64,000 nt of DNA from Branchiostoma lanceolatum (taxonomy: Eukaryota; Chordata; Leptocardii; Amphioxiformes; Branchiostomatidae): the NCBI RefSeq assembly GCF_035083965.1, contig NC_089727.1:21054769-21118768 (forward strand). Direction: 5' to 3'. Under the pieces are notes generated by a model. The model did no database searches and was not told where the DNA came from. It saw only the letters and a list, made by a program, of their open reading frames with translations. The position numbers and the translations under genes were made by a program. This document shows positions 46,258 to 58,194 of this stretch, piece by piece; the stretch's first letter is position 1; every line of letters starts with the position of its first letter.

Positions 46258-46885
46258 CCGTGTAAGACATCACGAAATCGCCGGCATACGCACCCAGGCG
46301 CGTGGGGCCGTGTCGGGCCCTAGTCCGAGACAGTAGCAGGCCTTTCACCACTGCCGTGAGATGCAAGGTGTCGGGGTAGTGTAAAACCGTGTAATTTGGC
46401 GGCTGGAGGCATCATACCCACCGGTTCAAAATTGGCACTGTGGGGACATGTACAGTTCCGCTGAAACCGACTACAAGATTTGGGGCTGTGGTTAGTGGAG
46501 TTTCTACAGTAGGTGTAGTATCACAAATCCAAACTACACCTAGTACAGTCCGGCTGTAGTTCGATATAGTAAGTGTAGTAGCGTGTGCTCAGAAGGCACA
46601 AAAAAAAAAAAAACACGACTACAGGATTTGGGCTGTAGTAAGAGTAGTTACTGTAGTAAGTGTAGTACCACAAATCCGAGACGACGTCCCACACGGCAAC
46701 GCCACGGCCTCGGCCGGGCCCGCCACGACCCCACGCGCCTGGGTGCGTATACCGGCGATTTCGTGATGTTATACACGACCCCGAGACGACGTCCCGCACG
46801 CGTCAACACCACGGCCACGGGCTAGAACCCGCCACGGCCCCACGCGCGGGTATGCCGGCGATTTCGTGATTTCTTACCAGAACAT
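46258..46885. repeat. GC-rich inverted and tandem repeat cluster
   Basis: A ~60-bp module (ACATCACGAAATCGCCGGCA, then TACGCACCCAGGCGCGTGGG) occurs at about 46265-46320, inverted at 46715-46772 and again inverted at 46830-46880. Between the arms are repeated GTAGTGTAG-like stretches and a poly-A run. It may be a foldback transposon. Confidence 0.6.
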
Positions 46886-47090
46886 CCGCCAAATAAACAT
46901 GTAGTTGACATATGACAATTACGGTGAACATGCTTGTTTGAAATACAAAAGGAAAAAAAAAACCGTTTCAGGTAAGTCCTGATAAGTTTCAGATTAGTCC
47001 AGGCAACGTTTAGTGTTGGCAAGGTTTATTATCATTGGCCCACATGTTTCACCGTGCCCTCTGCTTATTGGAAGATTAGAAGAACTTGGC

Positions 47091-47221
47091 TAAGTTAGGT
47101 GAAGATGCTGGTCTTTCGGTTGACAGGACAGTGTCCATGGATGAAACAGTGCCTAGGACCAACCCGGGGACACTCACGGCCCACGGATACTGTCTTGCCG
47201 ACCGAAAGATCTGCTAACTTA
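47091..47221. repeat. Hairpin MITE-like inverted repeat
   Basis: TAAGTTAG...GGTCTTTCGGTTGACAGGAC (from 47091) pairs with GTCTTGCCGACCGAAAGATC...CTAACTTA (to 47221). The arms are imperfect, about 40 bp each, around a 48-bp loop. Confidence 0.6.
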
Positions 47222-47354
47222 AAGGCAGTTAATCTCCAATGATATCCAAAAACATATCATCATTTGTTTATGATGAAATCCTGAGAAATTGGTACTAGTA
47301 ACATGTATGGATATTTTGCCAAATCGTTTGTTCAATACATTTGCAAAATTCCAG

Positions 47355-48412
47355 GACAACCCTTGACCATAGCGTGTGATCACGCCTTACAGGATCCAAA
47401 GAACCCAGAGGAGAACCCGTACAAGGCCTGCCACAACATCTGTAAACATCAGGGCGGCAAGTTTGTACAAGATGTTGAAGACCCTTGCTGCAGGTTCAAG
47501 AACACGTTATACAACTTTACTCATTATAAATTGCGTCATATGTATGTATGATCTTACACGCTCCCGTGTTCTGGGCGAGACATAGAATTTGTCCTTGCGC
47601 GCAGCATCAGAAAATGAATTATGTTTTTGCTTTCATTGAAGGGACCCATAGATACGATTATCTATGTAATTGTGTCAGGCTGTGAAGCTGAACGTCAAGC
47701 GAGTGAAGAGCTATGTGTAACATAATACAGGAGCTGTCCGAACGCGGGGTTTTTACTAGGTGTACGGTCTCCAGCGTTCTACGATGCACCACGCACGGCT
47801 TGAAATTGGACTGCTCCATTATAATGTACGTCACCCAGACAGCTTCAGCCAGGAGAGGTTAGGTACGACTTAGCTTTACACTAGTATCTCTTTTATTAAC
47901 TGGTTCAAGTAGTTCTGACACTAACAATTAACGACACATGCTTCTACATTCGAATGCCCCCTTTCCATCCACCGGATTGACACCCTTGAGTGACAAAAAA
48001 TGTATATAAAATGTGACCTTTGACTTAATAATTCGAATATGAGTCATGACCTTATAGGTCCAAAGAAAGTAGAACACACAAAACTTACAACATGCACATC
48101 TTTATCAATGAAAGTTATTTGACCTTTAATGAGATTCTTGTCGCTTAGCATTAGCAATCTGCCGCCTCAGTGGTCATTGTTTTCACCGCACATTAAGCGT
48201 GTGGACTCCTTTCCTATTACCTATATAGTTTTTTTTTAAACCAGAATACATTATGCCATGTTGTTCTAGTGCCAGAGCTAGACGAGGACGGCTCGCTGGC
48301 CTTGGTGGAGCTGATCCCGCCTGAGCCGTGGAAGGTCGACGCGAGAGGCCCGCAGGACATCCAGCCCACGAAGTGCATGTGTCAGCCTCCTTTAGTTGCT
48401 ATGGAAATCTAA
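47355..48412 (+). CDS. Orphan cysteine-rich exons of an unrecognised secreted-type protein
   Basis: An exon starts at 47355 after TTCCAG and encodes QPLTIACDHALQDPKNPEEN, then ACHNICKHQGGKF and VEDPCC. Its end is unclear; a GTTCAA at 47494 would be phase 2. A second exon at 48270-48412 (acceptor TTCTAG) encodes PELDEDGSLALVELIPPEPW and TKCMCQPP, then stops. It needs phase 1 input, so a missing middle exon or another donor is required. Cysteine density and paired Cys suggest an extracellular disulphide-rich protein. I do not recognise the family. That the two exons belong together is inferred from strand and proximity. Confidence 0.4.
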
Positions 48413-48944
48413 CCCAAAAATTACTACAGCCTGTCCACATGGATCAGTTACTAAGTCCTCATTCTCAGTGACTCGATTTTGTCTTCTTTAAACAAAATGT
48501 TATTGACTATAAGGTCGGAAGGGATGCTGTTCCAGACCTATCTGTGTAACCTATAACTATTACCTTGTATGTGCACTAGTCACGCGATCCTTTCAGCAGC
48601 GTAGTTGGGGTGGAGCAATGCTAATTTACTCCAGATAGATACTGCTATCTTTTGTATCTGTTGCATCCACGCCCGAACAACACACCATTGTTGTTTGCGG
48701 CTTCTCATTTCTAGTATGCAAAAACAGTAGCTATTGCCGACTAGCTAACAGCTTGTAAATGTCACAAAAAAGCATTACGCTTTGCTTTATAATCACAGAT
48801 GACTACTACTTCTACTAAAGTTCATGATGGTCCAAAATTTCTCATAGTGTAAATGTCTTGGTGGCAGAAGCTGTTATTTATGCATATGAAGATTGTTGCC
48901 GAATCAAGATTGATTAAGTGCTTATAGTGTGTTGTTGGAAAAAA

Positions 48945-49491
48945 AAAGGTTCTTCAGACAGGGAAAGGGAACCAACATGCGAGACACGACACTAACGCCA
49001 AAGGCCAGATTTAAGCCACATTCGTGTTCCACACTTTTCCTTTCCAAGCTTCGAAATGGTGGAAATTTAGAAACCTGAGTCACGCCGGTGTTACTATAGA
49101 CGTAAAGAAGATGATAGGCGGTGCAAATGTGGTGCTTGTGCTGAGTTTGTGTTCACACTTCACAACCGAACCCAAACATGTCTACAGCTCCCGCATGCAC
49201 GAAGTAAGGTCCGCGATACAAGAGCACCAAGAAAAATATCCTGAAACCACAGTAATCGTGAAGACGTGCAACACACGGCACCATCGCCACTACAGGGAAG
49301 TCATACAGGCGTCAGACTGGCTGGCAGACCAGTTGAACCAGGAAATGAGGGGCATTCTGGGAGATTTGAATGTCGCCATCTTGGACGTGTGGGATATGAC
49401 CGTGAGCCAGTGGTATGCTCAGGACCTACATCCTAATGTGCATGTAGTAGACAACGAATTGAACATCCTCATGTCTTACATATGCCCGTGA
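48945..49491 (+). pseudogene. NXPE PC-esterase exon, truncated pseudogene
   Basis: The plus frame matches the last exon of the NXPE gene at 22228-23015 over its C-terminal 60%: SKWWKFRNLSHAGVTIDVKK, MIGGANVVLVLSLCSHFTTE, NTRHHRHYREVIQASDWLAD, LHPNVHVVDNELNILMSYIC, then stop at 49489-49491. The segment containing the nucleophile GDS motif is absent. In the 5' part the alignment reads GQI, then a TAA stop at the position where the intact gene has Gln (49016-49018), with small deletions before it. No upstream NXPE exons were found. About 80% of residues after the stop match the intact gene, so it is a recent but dead copy. Confidence 0.8.
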
Positions 49492-49924
49492 ACGATGACA
49501 AATATCGAAGGGTAGATATTCCAGAATATGGCAAGACGTTGATATTTGCCATTATTGCCACATGAAGATGTCTACAACAGCACTCTCTACGATGGACATA
49601 CGTTGGTCATGGAATACATGCATCCATGTTTGAGATAACTTTTCTCTAATTTCCGAGCATATCGTAGCCTTATTTTCGCGTTGATTATCTGCCATAGAGT
49701 CATTTTTTTTTTCAAAAATGGTGGTGGAATCGTGAAATATGAGTAATTGTTAGTAGTGTTGTTTGAAAAAATATGGCGACACGTCGTTTATGGGAAATGG
49801 CAGCACTCTTTAATCTTTTTCTCCAAACATATCTGCCTGTAGTTCCATACAGATATGATAGCAGAGTAGAGTGGTTTTAGAACCACTGTTATAGATTAGT
49901 ATTAGAAATCCTGTCAGCGGCATT

Positions 49925-50030
49925 ATAAATAAATGAGATCTTTATTGACACAACAAAATTAAGCACAGCGACTTTCGTAAGGTCTACTACATACATACAT
50001 ACATACATACATACATACAAACGAATAAGT
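49925..50030 (-). mobile_element. LINE 3' tail with (CATA)n
   Basis: The minus strand reads (GTAT)n, GTAGTAGACCTTACGAAAG, then a CAATAAAGATCTCATTTAT end, in the style of LINE 3' termini. Confidence 0.4.
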
Positions 50031-50390
50031 GCATACACATGAGTTTGATTAAACACAATCATATGGGATAGAGCAACATATATTATATGAACGTAACCAT
50101 GTATTTTGTATCTGGTTGCCTGTACTTAGACCGTGATAGGGCATGAATGTACAATAAAGGATATCATCATAACAGCTTCCGTTAATTCCCCTAGCTTCCA
50201 CCATTTGAATAGCTTACAAAAATACATATCACTACTAAAATCAACAAACCCACTTACGATACAAAACGTGGGTCTCTTCAATTTCCACTGCCTTCAAAAA
50301 AAGAAGTCAAACCTAACCACAACCATAGTTAATCTTAGTTAACTTAGAACTTTCACAGTAGTCTAGATAACTATTTTTGATTTCTATATT

Positions 50391-50470
50391 TTCATGTACT
50401 TGTTTGTCTGCAATTAGCCTTCGGGCATGAACTTGCAATAAAGTTAATATTATTATTATCATTATGATTT
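50391..50470 (+). mobile_element. LINE 3' tail fragment
   Basis: CATGTACTTGTTTGTCTGCA, ATTAGCCTTCGGGCATGAAC and TTGCAATAAAG, then ATT repeats: same family as 45405-45465. A related plus-strand tail may sit at 50105-50165. Confidence 0.5.
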
Positions 50471-50985
50471 CTCCCTCAAAATAAGACATTTGCTTACATA
50501 ATTAAGGGGAAGAAAGAGACATAATTCTGACCCTTGGTTAATTGTTTTTGCATCGTAATTTTTGTTGTTTCCTGGGGTGACGCCGCTTGATTATACAGAG
50601 TAATTACATACATTATTCAAATATTGTAAGTGAAAACCCCATTTACAGCCTTTTAACCTATATCCCTCTCGACATTGGCAAACATATTCCTCATTTTGCC
50701 GAGCTCTTTGAACCATTAAGTACGCCCCCTCCACCAGTTGAGCCTAACCAAAAGCATCACAGGCGCAGGTAAAAAAGAAAAGCAAAATTTGTCAAGCTTT
50801 GTCTTTCAATTATCTTTATAGATATGATCGTGAATCAAACAAAAAAAAATCGATCATTTTATGGTACTGGTCTGAATTTATGGAGGGTGACCTACGATTC
50901 TTATTTTCCAGACCTCCTCTTAAAATCCCATAGACTATTCCTTCGTTCCTTTGTACATTGTCTTTTTTTTTTTTTTAACATAATC

Positions 50986-50991
50986 TTTATT
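50986..50991 (-). terminator. Polyadenylation signal of the L1/Tx1 element
   Basis: AATAAA on the minus strand, about 10 bases before the poly-A tract at 50976-50963. Confidence 0.7.
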
Positions 50992-51076
50992 CATTTTTGA
51001 AAAAAAAGACACAACAATACAAAGTGGATATACAAAAAGCAACCTGAGCCAGGAAAGACAATTTGCATTTTCCCAA

Positions 51077-54000
51077 CTAAATTAATTTTAACAGTGCATA
51101 ACCAATGTGTCCCCACTTTAACAAGTGTTTCTCAATCTTCTGTAAGTTTTGGGCAATGATGTACTCAACTTTGTAATAATAGTGTACATAGGCTAAAAAG
51201 CCATCTATTGTAGGAATTTTTAAATGTCTACATTTAAAGATATACACCTTAGCAATTAGTAACAATGTGTTCAGAATGATAGGATAGCCTAATGAACCAA
51301 ATAAAATAATTTTACTTGTAAATCTAAATTCCACGTTCATATGCTTTCTGATCCAGCTTTCTACATCCCCCCAAAATTTTACAAGATAAGAACATTGACA
51401 AAAGATGTGGACGGGAGTTTCCTCCTCAGTCTGACAATAGGAACAAAGTGTATTTTCTGATAATTTCCAATTATAAAGCTTATTCTTAAGAGCAAGAAAA
51501 TTATGCAACAACTTAAATTGAAAGGATCTTAAATAGGAGTCAATAGTTGTTTTATAGGTCAGACTGTAAACTACATCCCATTGTATCTGGTCATTAAACA
51601 ATTCTATCCAATATTCCTGGGCTTTACAATGGAAGTCAACACATTTCCTTTCAACTAAGTAAAAACGGTACAATTCCTTGTTTATCTTAAGTCCTTTTAC
51701 CCACTTGGAATATTTTGTAACAGGCATAATAGCTGTTTCACATAGAGAAATACCTTGAATACTTTGTTTCCATTTAAAGGGAATACTGGATAACAATTGT
51801 ATGAATTTAAGCTCATCACAAATTCTTCCATATTTACCAATAAATGATCTGTATGTCATAAAATATCCATCCATGTTCAATAAATCATTAACAAACAAAA
51901 TTCCTCTTTGGCTAAAGGTTTCCCAGAAAAAAGGTAGTCCATCAATAAGTATATTGGAATTGAACCAGAGAAATTGTCTCAAGTATTCAGACATATTATC
52001 AGGAGTTTTTTTCTGGGCCTTCAGCCAGGCTAACATCACCTCTTCAAAGAAAGTACTTAAATGTGAATGTTTAGAAACAACATTGTGAAAGTGTGCTTCG
52101 GTAAGTTGTAAGAATGGAAAAATATCATAGTTAAAGTGTATACAATGATTTAACATCTTCCTACAAAACCAGCTTTTGTTCAAATACATTCTAGGAACCC
52201 ATGCTGCCTTAAGTGCAGCATTAAAGGCTTCTAAATTGATCAGTTTTAATCCACCATATTCATACATATTATAAACTATATTCCTTTTGACACGTTCTGG
52301 CCCTCCTGACCAAAGAAACTTAAATACTTTTTTCTCATAAGTCTGAAAAAACTCAGTATCTGGAGAGGGCAGTGACATGAATAAGTATGTAAACTGAGAA
52401 ACAACCAAAGTATTTATCAGTGCCACTTTGCCATACAGGGTAAGAGTCTTTCCTTTCCAAGGCTGGAGTATCCTATCTACTTTTTGTAGTTTTCTACTGA
52501 AATTATCAGAAATCAAAGTGTTCATATCTTGGGGAATGTGAATTCCCAAAAGGTCAGCTGGACCATCTGACCACTTAATAGGAAAAGTACATGGTAGTTG
52601 AAAACCAGTGTCCTTCAGTGGACCCATTCTTAAGATTATACATTTGTCAAAATTTGGCACAAGCCCAGAAATATTTGAGAAGTTTTTTAACTCTAAACAT
52701 AATGATCCAATGTTGTAAGAGCAGGTTTGAGGAAAAAATCTGTATCATCCGCAAATTGAGACAATTTGCATGGCTCTTTTCGGCACACCAATCCTTCAAT
52801 ATTTTCATTTGCTCGCACTCTAATGGACAACAATTCTACAGATAAAACAAACAAATAGGGCGATAATGGACAACCTTGTCTTAGCCCCCGGAGAAGCCTA
52901 AAGGGCTCTGATAAATAACCTTGGTTACTTATCCTACTAGTAATCATTGTATACATAATGGTTACCCACTGTAATAAAGATTTACCAAACCCAAACTTTT
53001 TCAGAGCTTCTAACACAAAATCTATTCTAATTTTGTCAAATGCCTTTTCAAAATCAGTTATAAAGATAAGTCCTTCAATATTATCCTTTTCACAAAATTC
53101 AATAATTTCCAATATTTTTCGAATGTTATCACTTATAGATCTACCAGACAAAAACCCAGTCTGATCCATATGTATAATACTAGATATTACTTTCTTAATT
53201 CTAAGCGAGATACATTTAGATAAGATTCTTGTGTCGCAAGGCAACAAAGTAAGAGGGCGCCAATTTTTTAAATATACTGGTTTTTTGTCAGTTCCTGTTG
53301 CATCTTGTTTCAAGAGTAGCGAAATAATGCCAACTTTTTGCGTTTCTGACAGTTGTCCTAAATCATACACCTTATTAAAACAATCCAACATAGGCTGCTT
53401 TAATAGATCAAAAAATTCTTTATAAACTTCCACAGTAATCCGATCAAACCCTGGTGATTTCCCTTTCTTAAAAGTTGAGATTGAATCCCAGAGTTCTTTT
53501 ACTTTTATCCTACCTTCACATATTTCAGACTGTTGTTTAGTTAAAGTAGGTATGTTACCCTCTACAAAAAACATGTTATAAGCTTTCTCTTCCTTCAATG
53601 GTTTCCTAGCATCTTCAAAGGAATAAAGCGACGAGTAGAATTTAACTTCCTCGCACAATATATCAGAAGGGTCAGTTACAAATTTTTCATCCTGCAACAC
53701 AATCTTAGTGACATTCTTTTTAGTTTTGTTTCGGTTTAGCAGGTTAAAGAAATATTTGGTGGGCTTTTCACCTAGCTTCATCCATGTTGCGCGAGAATGC
53801 AACATGATTTTTTGTCTTTTTTCTTCGTAGAGGGTCTCCAATACCTTCTCTTTTTGTTCTAAGTCCTCTAGCAAACAGAGTGGGGGAGATCCCAAACTAT
53901 CAATATCATTTTGTAATCTTCTTATTTCATCTAGTAATCGGTTTTCTTTCTCAAATATTTGTTTCTTCTTGAAGGATGTATATTTTATACAGTGTCCTCT

Positions 54001-54889
54001 AAAGGCACACTTAAATGTATCCCATACAACTCTGGGTTCTGCTGAACCCTTATTAAAGAGAAAAAATTCTTCAACAAACTTTCTTGTTTCTTTAAGAAAC
54101 ATGTTATCATTCAAAAGAGTGGAGTCAAACTTCCAATATCCAGGTCCGTGTTTGAGATCTCCAGGTACAACATTAAGAAAAATTAACCTATGGTCAGATT
54201 TGAAGGATTCAGCTATAGCTACTTTAGTGACCTTTGGCAAGAGGGAAAAGGACACTAAAAAGTAATCCAATCTACTAGCCTGTTTTTGTCTCCTCTAGGT
54301 GTATCTACGGGTTTCTGGATTATTTAAACGCCATACATCAACAAGATCAAAAGTGGCCGACAATTCATGAATTGCCTGAGTAGCCTTGGGATGATAATTT
54401 ACTAAATGTTTTCCTGCTCTATCTTTTTTTAGTATCAAGTACTGTATTAAAGTCACCGGTTACTATAATGTTTTCATTACAAGCTTCCATCTCCGAAATA
54501 TTCTTTTGAATTTCCTAAAAAAAACCTTCATCATCCTTATTTGGAGCATATATATTACATAAACAACATCGAAAATTACCACACTCTAAATCAATCAAAA
54601 TATATCTGCCATAGTCTTTTCTAATTTCATGAATCTGGTATGAGAAATTTTTCTGAAACATAATAAGTACCCCACAGCTATTGTTTGTTCCATGGTTAAA
54701 CAAAATCTGATTACCCCACTCTGTCATCCACCGATTCTCTTTCTCAAAAGTTGAGTGGGTTTCCTGTAAGCAAATGACTGGGTGGGGCTTGTCTTTCAAA
54801 AACGTAAATGTTTCCATTCGCTTCACATTATTTCCTAACCCTCTGCAGTTAAAACTAGCGAGGGAAAATTCCTGTCCGGGCACCATCAT
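51077..54889 (-). pseudogene. L1/Tx1 ORF2: endonuclease and reverse transcriptase, with frame breaks
   Basis: Endonuclease: ASFNCRGLGNNVKR and VICLQETHS (54889-54515), IIVTGDFNTVLD (about 54450), then SRLDYFLVS and SDHRLI (about 54270-54200), i.e. the apurinic endonuclease motifs. Reverse transcriptase: FITDFEKAFDKI (block with the first catalytic Asp), LRGLRQGCPLSPYLF, SQFADDTDFF (catalytic F-A-D-D). The 3' part (52660-51077) carries the thumb and the C-terminal zinc-like motif (LCSYCQTEEETPVHIFCQCS). Breaks seen: a homopolymer/TAG at about 54516, a frame change near 54445, TAG in place of Trp in Y-T-W-R-R near 54297, and a frame change near 52695. Open frames of 525 and 527 codons survive. 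Confidence 0.82.
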
Positions 54890-55298
54890 TTCATTTGAAT
54901 AAATTACGTCTGCCTATATAAATGCAAATTTCGCATACCACCATCAAAACAAGGTACACTAAATACCCCACAGCTGCACAATTATACCTGTCTGTACCAC
55001 ATTCACAGCTGCACATTTTACGTAACACAGAATACCTACATAGTTTCCGTGGGAAGTTGTAAATAAACTGGTAGTACACTGAAAAACATGAAATGAGTAA
55101 ACAAAATATACACATACAAGTAACGAAAAAATTGACGAGGCTTCACGGTAGTTCATTGGACACTGTGCAGGTACTATGAACTAGCCCCCTAAGTGAATCA
55201 TCAATTTTAGAGCAAAAAGTTACAGTAGCTGACAGGACATTGTGAAAAATAAAGCATGATTTTAAACAAGGAGCACCTTGTTTCAATGAATTCAAACT

Positions 55299-56075
55299 CT
55301 AGTCAAAACTTACGACTTTACCCTGTCCGTCACGCCAGTATCCATTATAGAAGCGGTACTTTTTCCCTTCTTTATAGGCATGTCTCACTTTCTCCATCCA
55401 CTTGCGCTTCTCTTGCAAATCTGTGACTGTGAGATCGTCCGTGAAGTAGTAAGACTCGTCCTGTAGCTTTCTGCGTGCAGCTTTCATTATGGACACCTTG
55501 TCCGCGTAACTGTTCAGCTTGAAGAGAATATGTTGGGGAACTCCGTCACTGTCGCTGTTTCTCGGACCATCTGGGTGTGCACGTTCAATCTTGATATGGT
55601 CAAGACCGAACTTGTCCTCTAAAATCTTCTCTACTGTAGAGACGCAGTTCTCTCCTTTCTGTACCTTGCGACCGATAATGCGAACGTTGTTTCGACGTGA
55701 GAACCGCTCCAACTTGTTACATTTTGTTTGGAATTCCTCCACTGCTTGCTCTGTAGCTTTCAGTCTCTGTGTGATTGATTTAATCTGTTTGGCGGACTCG
55801 CGCTGAGTTGTCTCAGAGGCCTCCATTTTCTTTTCCATTCGCTCCATACGGGCTTCCAGGAGTTGAACATTTTTCTCCACGTTGTCTTCTAGAGCCCTTA
55901 CCTCATCCTGAAGCTCCTTCTGGCCTTCTAGGAGTTTCTTAAACTGTTCCCTCACAAAGGCCTCGAACTCCGACGCGCCGGTAACATCGTCCAGGTCGTC
56001 GCCATGTTTCCCCTCCATGTGGCCGGCGGGTTCGTCCCTCTTTCTTGTCGACCCCCGCGTTGCACGAGTACTCAT
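55299..56075 (-). CDS. L1/Tx1 ORF1 protein (RNA-binding chaperone)
   Basis: 258 codons from ATG at 56075 (MSTRATRGSTRKRD). The acidic/basic N-terminus is followed by a long coiled coil with heptads (about residues 40-125: FEAFVREQFKKLLEGQKELQ ... LEARMERMEKKMEASE ... QAVEEFQTKCNKLERF). An RRM-like block follows, with SRRNNVRIIGRKVQKGEN and KIERAHPDGPRN. The C-terminal domain includes AARRKLQDESYYFTDDLTV and GKKYRFYNGYW. This is the standard L1 ORF1p layout (Transposase_22 type). The protein would form trimers that bind element RNA. I chose this ATG because upstream codons in frame lack a Met. The frame is fully open. Confidence 0.8.
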   Translation of the reverse strand: MSTRATRGSTRKRDEPAGHMEGKHGDDLDDVTGASEFEAFVREQFKKLLEGQKELQDEVRALEDNVEKNVQLLEARMERMEKKMEASETTQRESAKQIKSITQRLKATEQAVEEFQTKCNKLERFSRRNNVRIIGRKVQKGENCVSTVEKILEDKFGLDHIKIERAHPDGPRNSDSDGVPQHILFKLNSYADKVSIMKAARRKLQDESYYFTDDLTVTDLQEKRKWMEKVRHAYKEGKKYRFYNGYWRDGQGKVVSFD

Positions 56076-56239
56076 TTGGACAGTTTGGTACGCGTCTGCA
56101 CCCAGGAAGGGTTGACACACAAGAGGCTTCTCAAAATTCAAGCCGAACAGGCTCTAAATATGTCAAAAACTATTAACTTTGGGGAGCTACCTCAGTGACC
56201 GACTACTCCCGTGCTGCCATGACGTCACAGTCTTTGTAG

Positions 56240-58190
56240 TGGCACATTATAGCTAGATAGGTCAACATATGTCCTTCCTGTCTCGTAGCAGGGTATATTT
56301 TGACAGGGAGGGGTTGCTAGGTCTTCCCCTTTAATGCGCTCTTCTGTAATGTTTGTTTAATAGTCGGATCTCGGCACTGTCAGGATTCGTGTTTTGGTGT
56401 AATTAAAATGACTTAAAATTGTGCACAAAATTGTGCTGGCTTATCTCGAGCAGTATGCCGTATGCCTTACACACACACAACCACACAAACACTCACACAC
56501 ACAAACACACAAACATGGACACGCAAACAAAAGCACAATGTATTTAAAGTACAGAATTAAGACACTCAATAAGATAACATAGAAAGGTCTAAAGCCCCAT
56601 CCCAGATTATTTTTATTGTTTTTTTTTTTTTTTACTTCGGGATGAAACAAAATTCGCAATTTCCCATTCAGTCCCGGATTTTGAAAATCTTGCCTTTTTG
56701 GTGCCAACATGGCACTAAACCGATTACTGAACCGATTATATATGATATAAGTACAGGGAATGGAGTGCATGCTTTGACTTCTATGTCTATTTGGCGGACA
56801 TGTTTGTCAGTGATCCAAAGCTAGAAGCGCTTTGAGTCTTCGATTGAGTAGTTATGATTTGAAATTAAAGAAAGAGGGTACGTATAGATGGCGATCATCT
56901 GAATCCAAGATGCAGTTCATCATTGTCAGACACATTGTTTATAAGAGTAATAAGTTGACGAAATAAGCCTGCGTCGAAAAAATACAACCTCTTGTGGCCG
57001 TTAAAAGGACAACAGAGAAAAAATATGTTACATGAATTTGAGTGTTAAAATGTTAAACACTGCAAATATAGATTTTCCTCATTAGTAATGCAAATTAAGT
57101 CCCAATAAGCATATTTTCTGTGCGCCTGATGGTTACGGGCTGGCCGCACAAACGGCCCAGTACAAAAATAAGTTATCAATTAAAGCACCAAAAAAGCCCA
57201 GAAAGCCGGCTATGAAGGGTATAAAACGACTTTGATATAAGACACTGACCTATACGAAGCAGGAAAAAGGCCCTAAGGGAGTGTGGTTTTCTGAGTTAGT
57301 TCCGAATGGAATAACACAGGGGGCAAACGGTAACTAATACAATAAGAGATAAAAGTAATAACTTAATCTTTTAGTAGCCTGAATTCAATCAAGCCTCCAT
57401 TGACCGCTCGCCGCCCTAGGCCCTGTAACCGCCTCGCAACCCAAGAGCTTGATGGCTAGGGCCGCTAACTCAAGGGAATCCTCCTTTCTAAATATGGATA
57501 ATTTATGCAGCCGTCATCAGCCCACAGAGCCGCCTGCCCAGGCCAGACTCTAGTTGCTAAGGATCCATTGCTGTTGCTATCCAGTGATTGACAGCTGCAG
57601 ATGTCTGATCTGCATGTGGTAGGAAGAGAGTTTCACAGACCGTTTCTCTGTACTTTGGACATTTTTCGGCAGTCAAGTCTTTCCTTGTTTGATTTTCAAA
57701 CTTGGTTTTTGATGTGGGAGAAACTAACATTGTCTGCCTCTAAAGGAACAGATAGACCAAAGAGGTTCAAAATCCCTTTTAACCGGCTTGGATACATCTC
57801 ATTTCTCACCCTCCCAACATCTGGATCTCATTTCCCATCCTTTCCTCCCCGTCTCCCTGTGGTGCCAGTTGTGACAGCTAACAGACAGGATAACTAGGTG
57901 GTTTCTATGGCAATGGGAGCCTAGCTGAAATCCTGGCCTCTGATTGGTGTTACTATTTTTGATAACAGTTCTCCCAGCTTAGAGCAACCAGAGCACAAAC
58001 TTCGCGGGGAGGGGAGAGAAACCCCCAGACAGCTGGAGTTTGCGTTACACAGACTAATCTTTTAGCAACCTGTTTCGAAAACCTAAAATTATGCCCTTTT
58101 CTCAATTCATAGGGAGTAGTTTTAGAAATTACAGAGGGAATCATATCTATGCATTAGGTACTTCGGTGTAAGGCCATGCACAATTTTTAT
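56240..58190. other. No gene recognised
   Basis: Holds a short (AC)n tract near 56470-56520 and a T-run near 56617. Near 57380-57600 there is a GC-richer stretch. At 57900-57960 a CCAAT-type ACCAATCAG occurs on the minus strand. No exon or transposon could be supported. Confidence 0.35.
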
Positions 58191-58194
58191 GTCA

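Larger units (their letters stand above)
50963..56230 (-). mobile_element. Nearly full-length L1/Tx1-clade non-LTR retrotransposon
   Basis: The order on the minus strand is ORF1 (56075-55299), ORF2 endonuclease plus reverse transcriptase (54889-51077), a short 3' UTR with AATAAA (50991-50986) and a poly-A tail seen as 14 T at 50963-50976. ORF1 is intact. ORF2 is spread over three frames by a handful of lesions. The poly-A tail and coiled-coil/RRM ORF1 place it in the L1 group (Tx1-like). The 5' limit near 56230 is approximate and no target duplication was recognised. A copy this complete suggests recent activity of the family. Confidence 0.8.
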
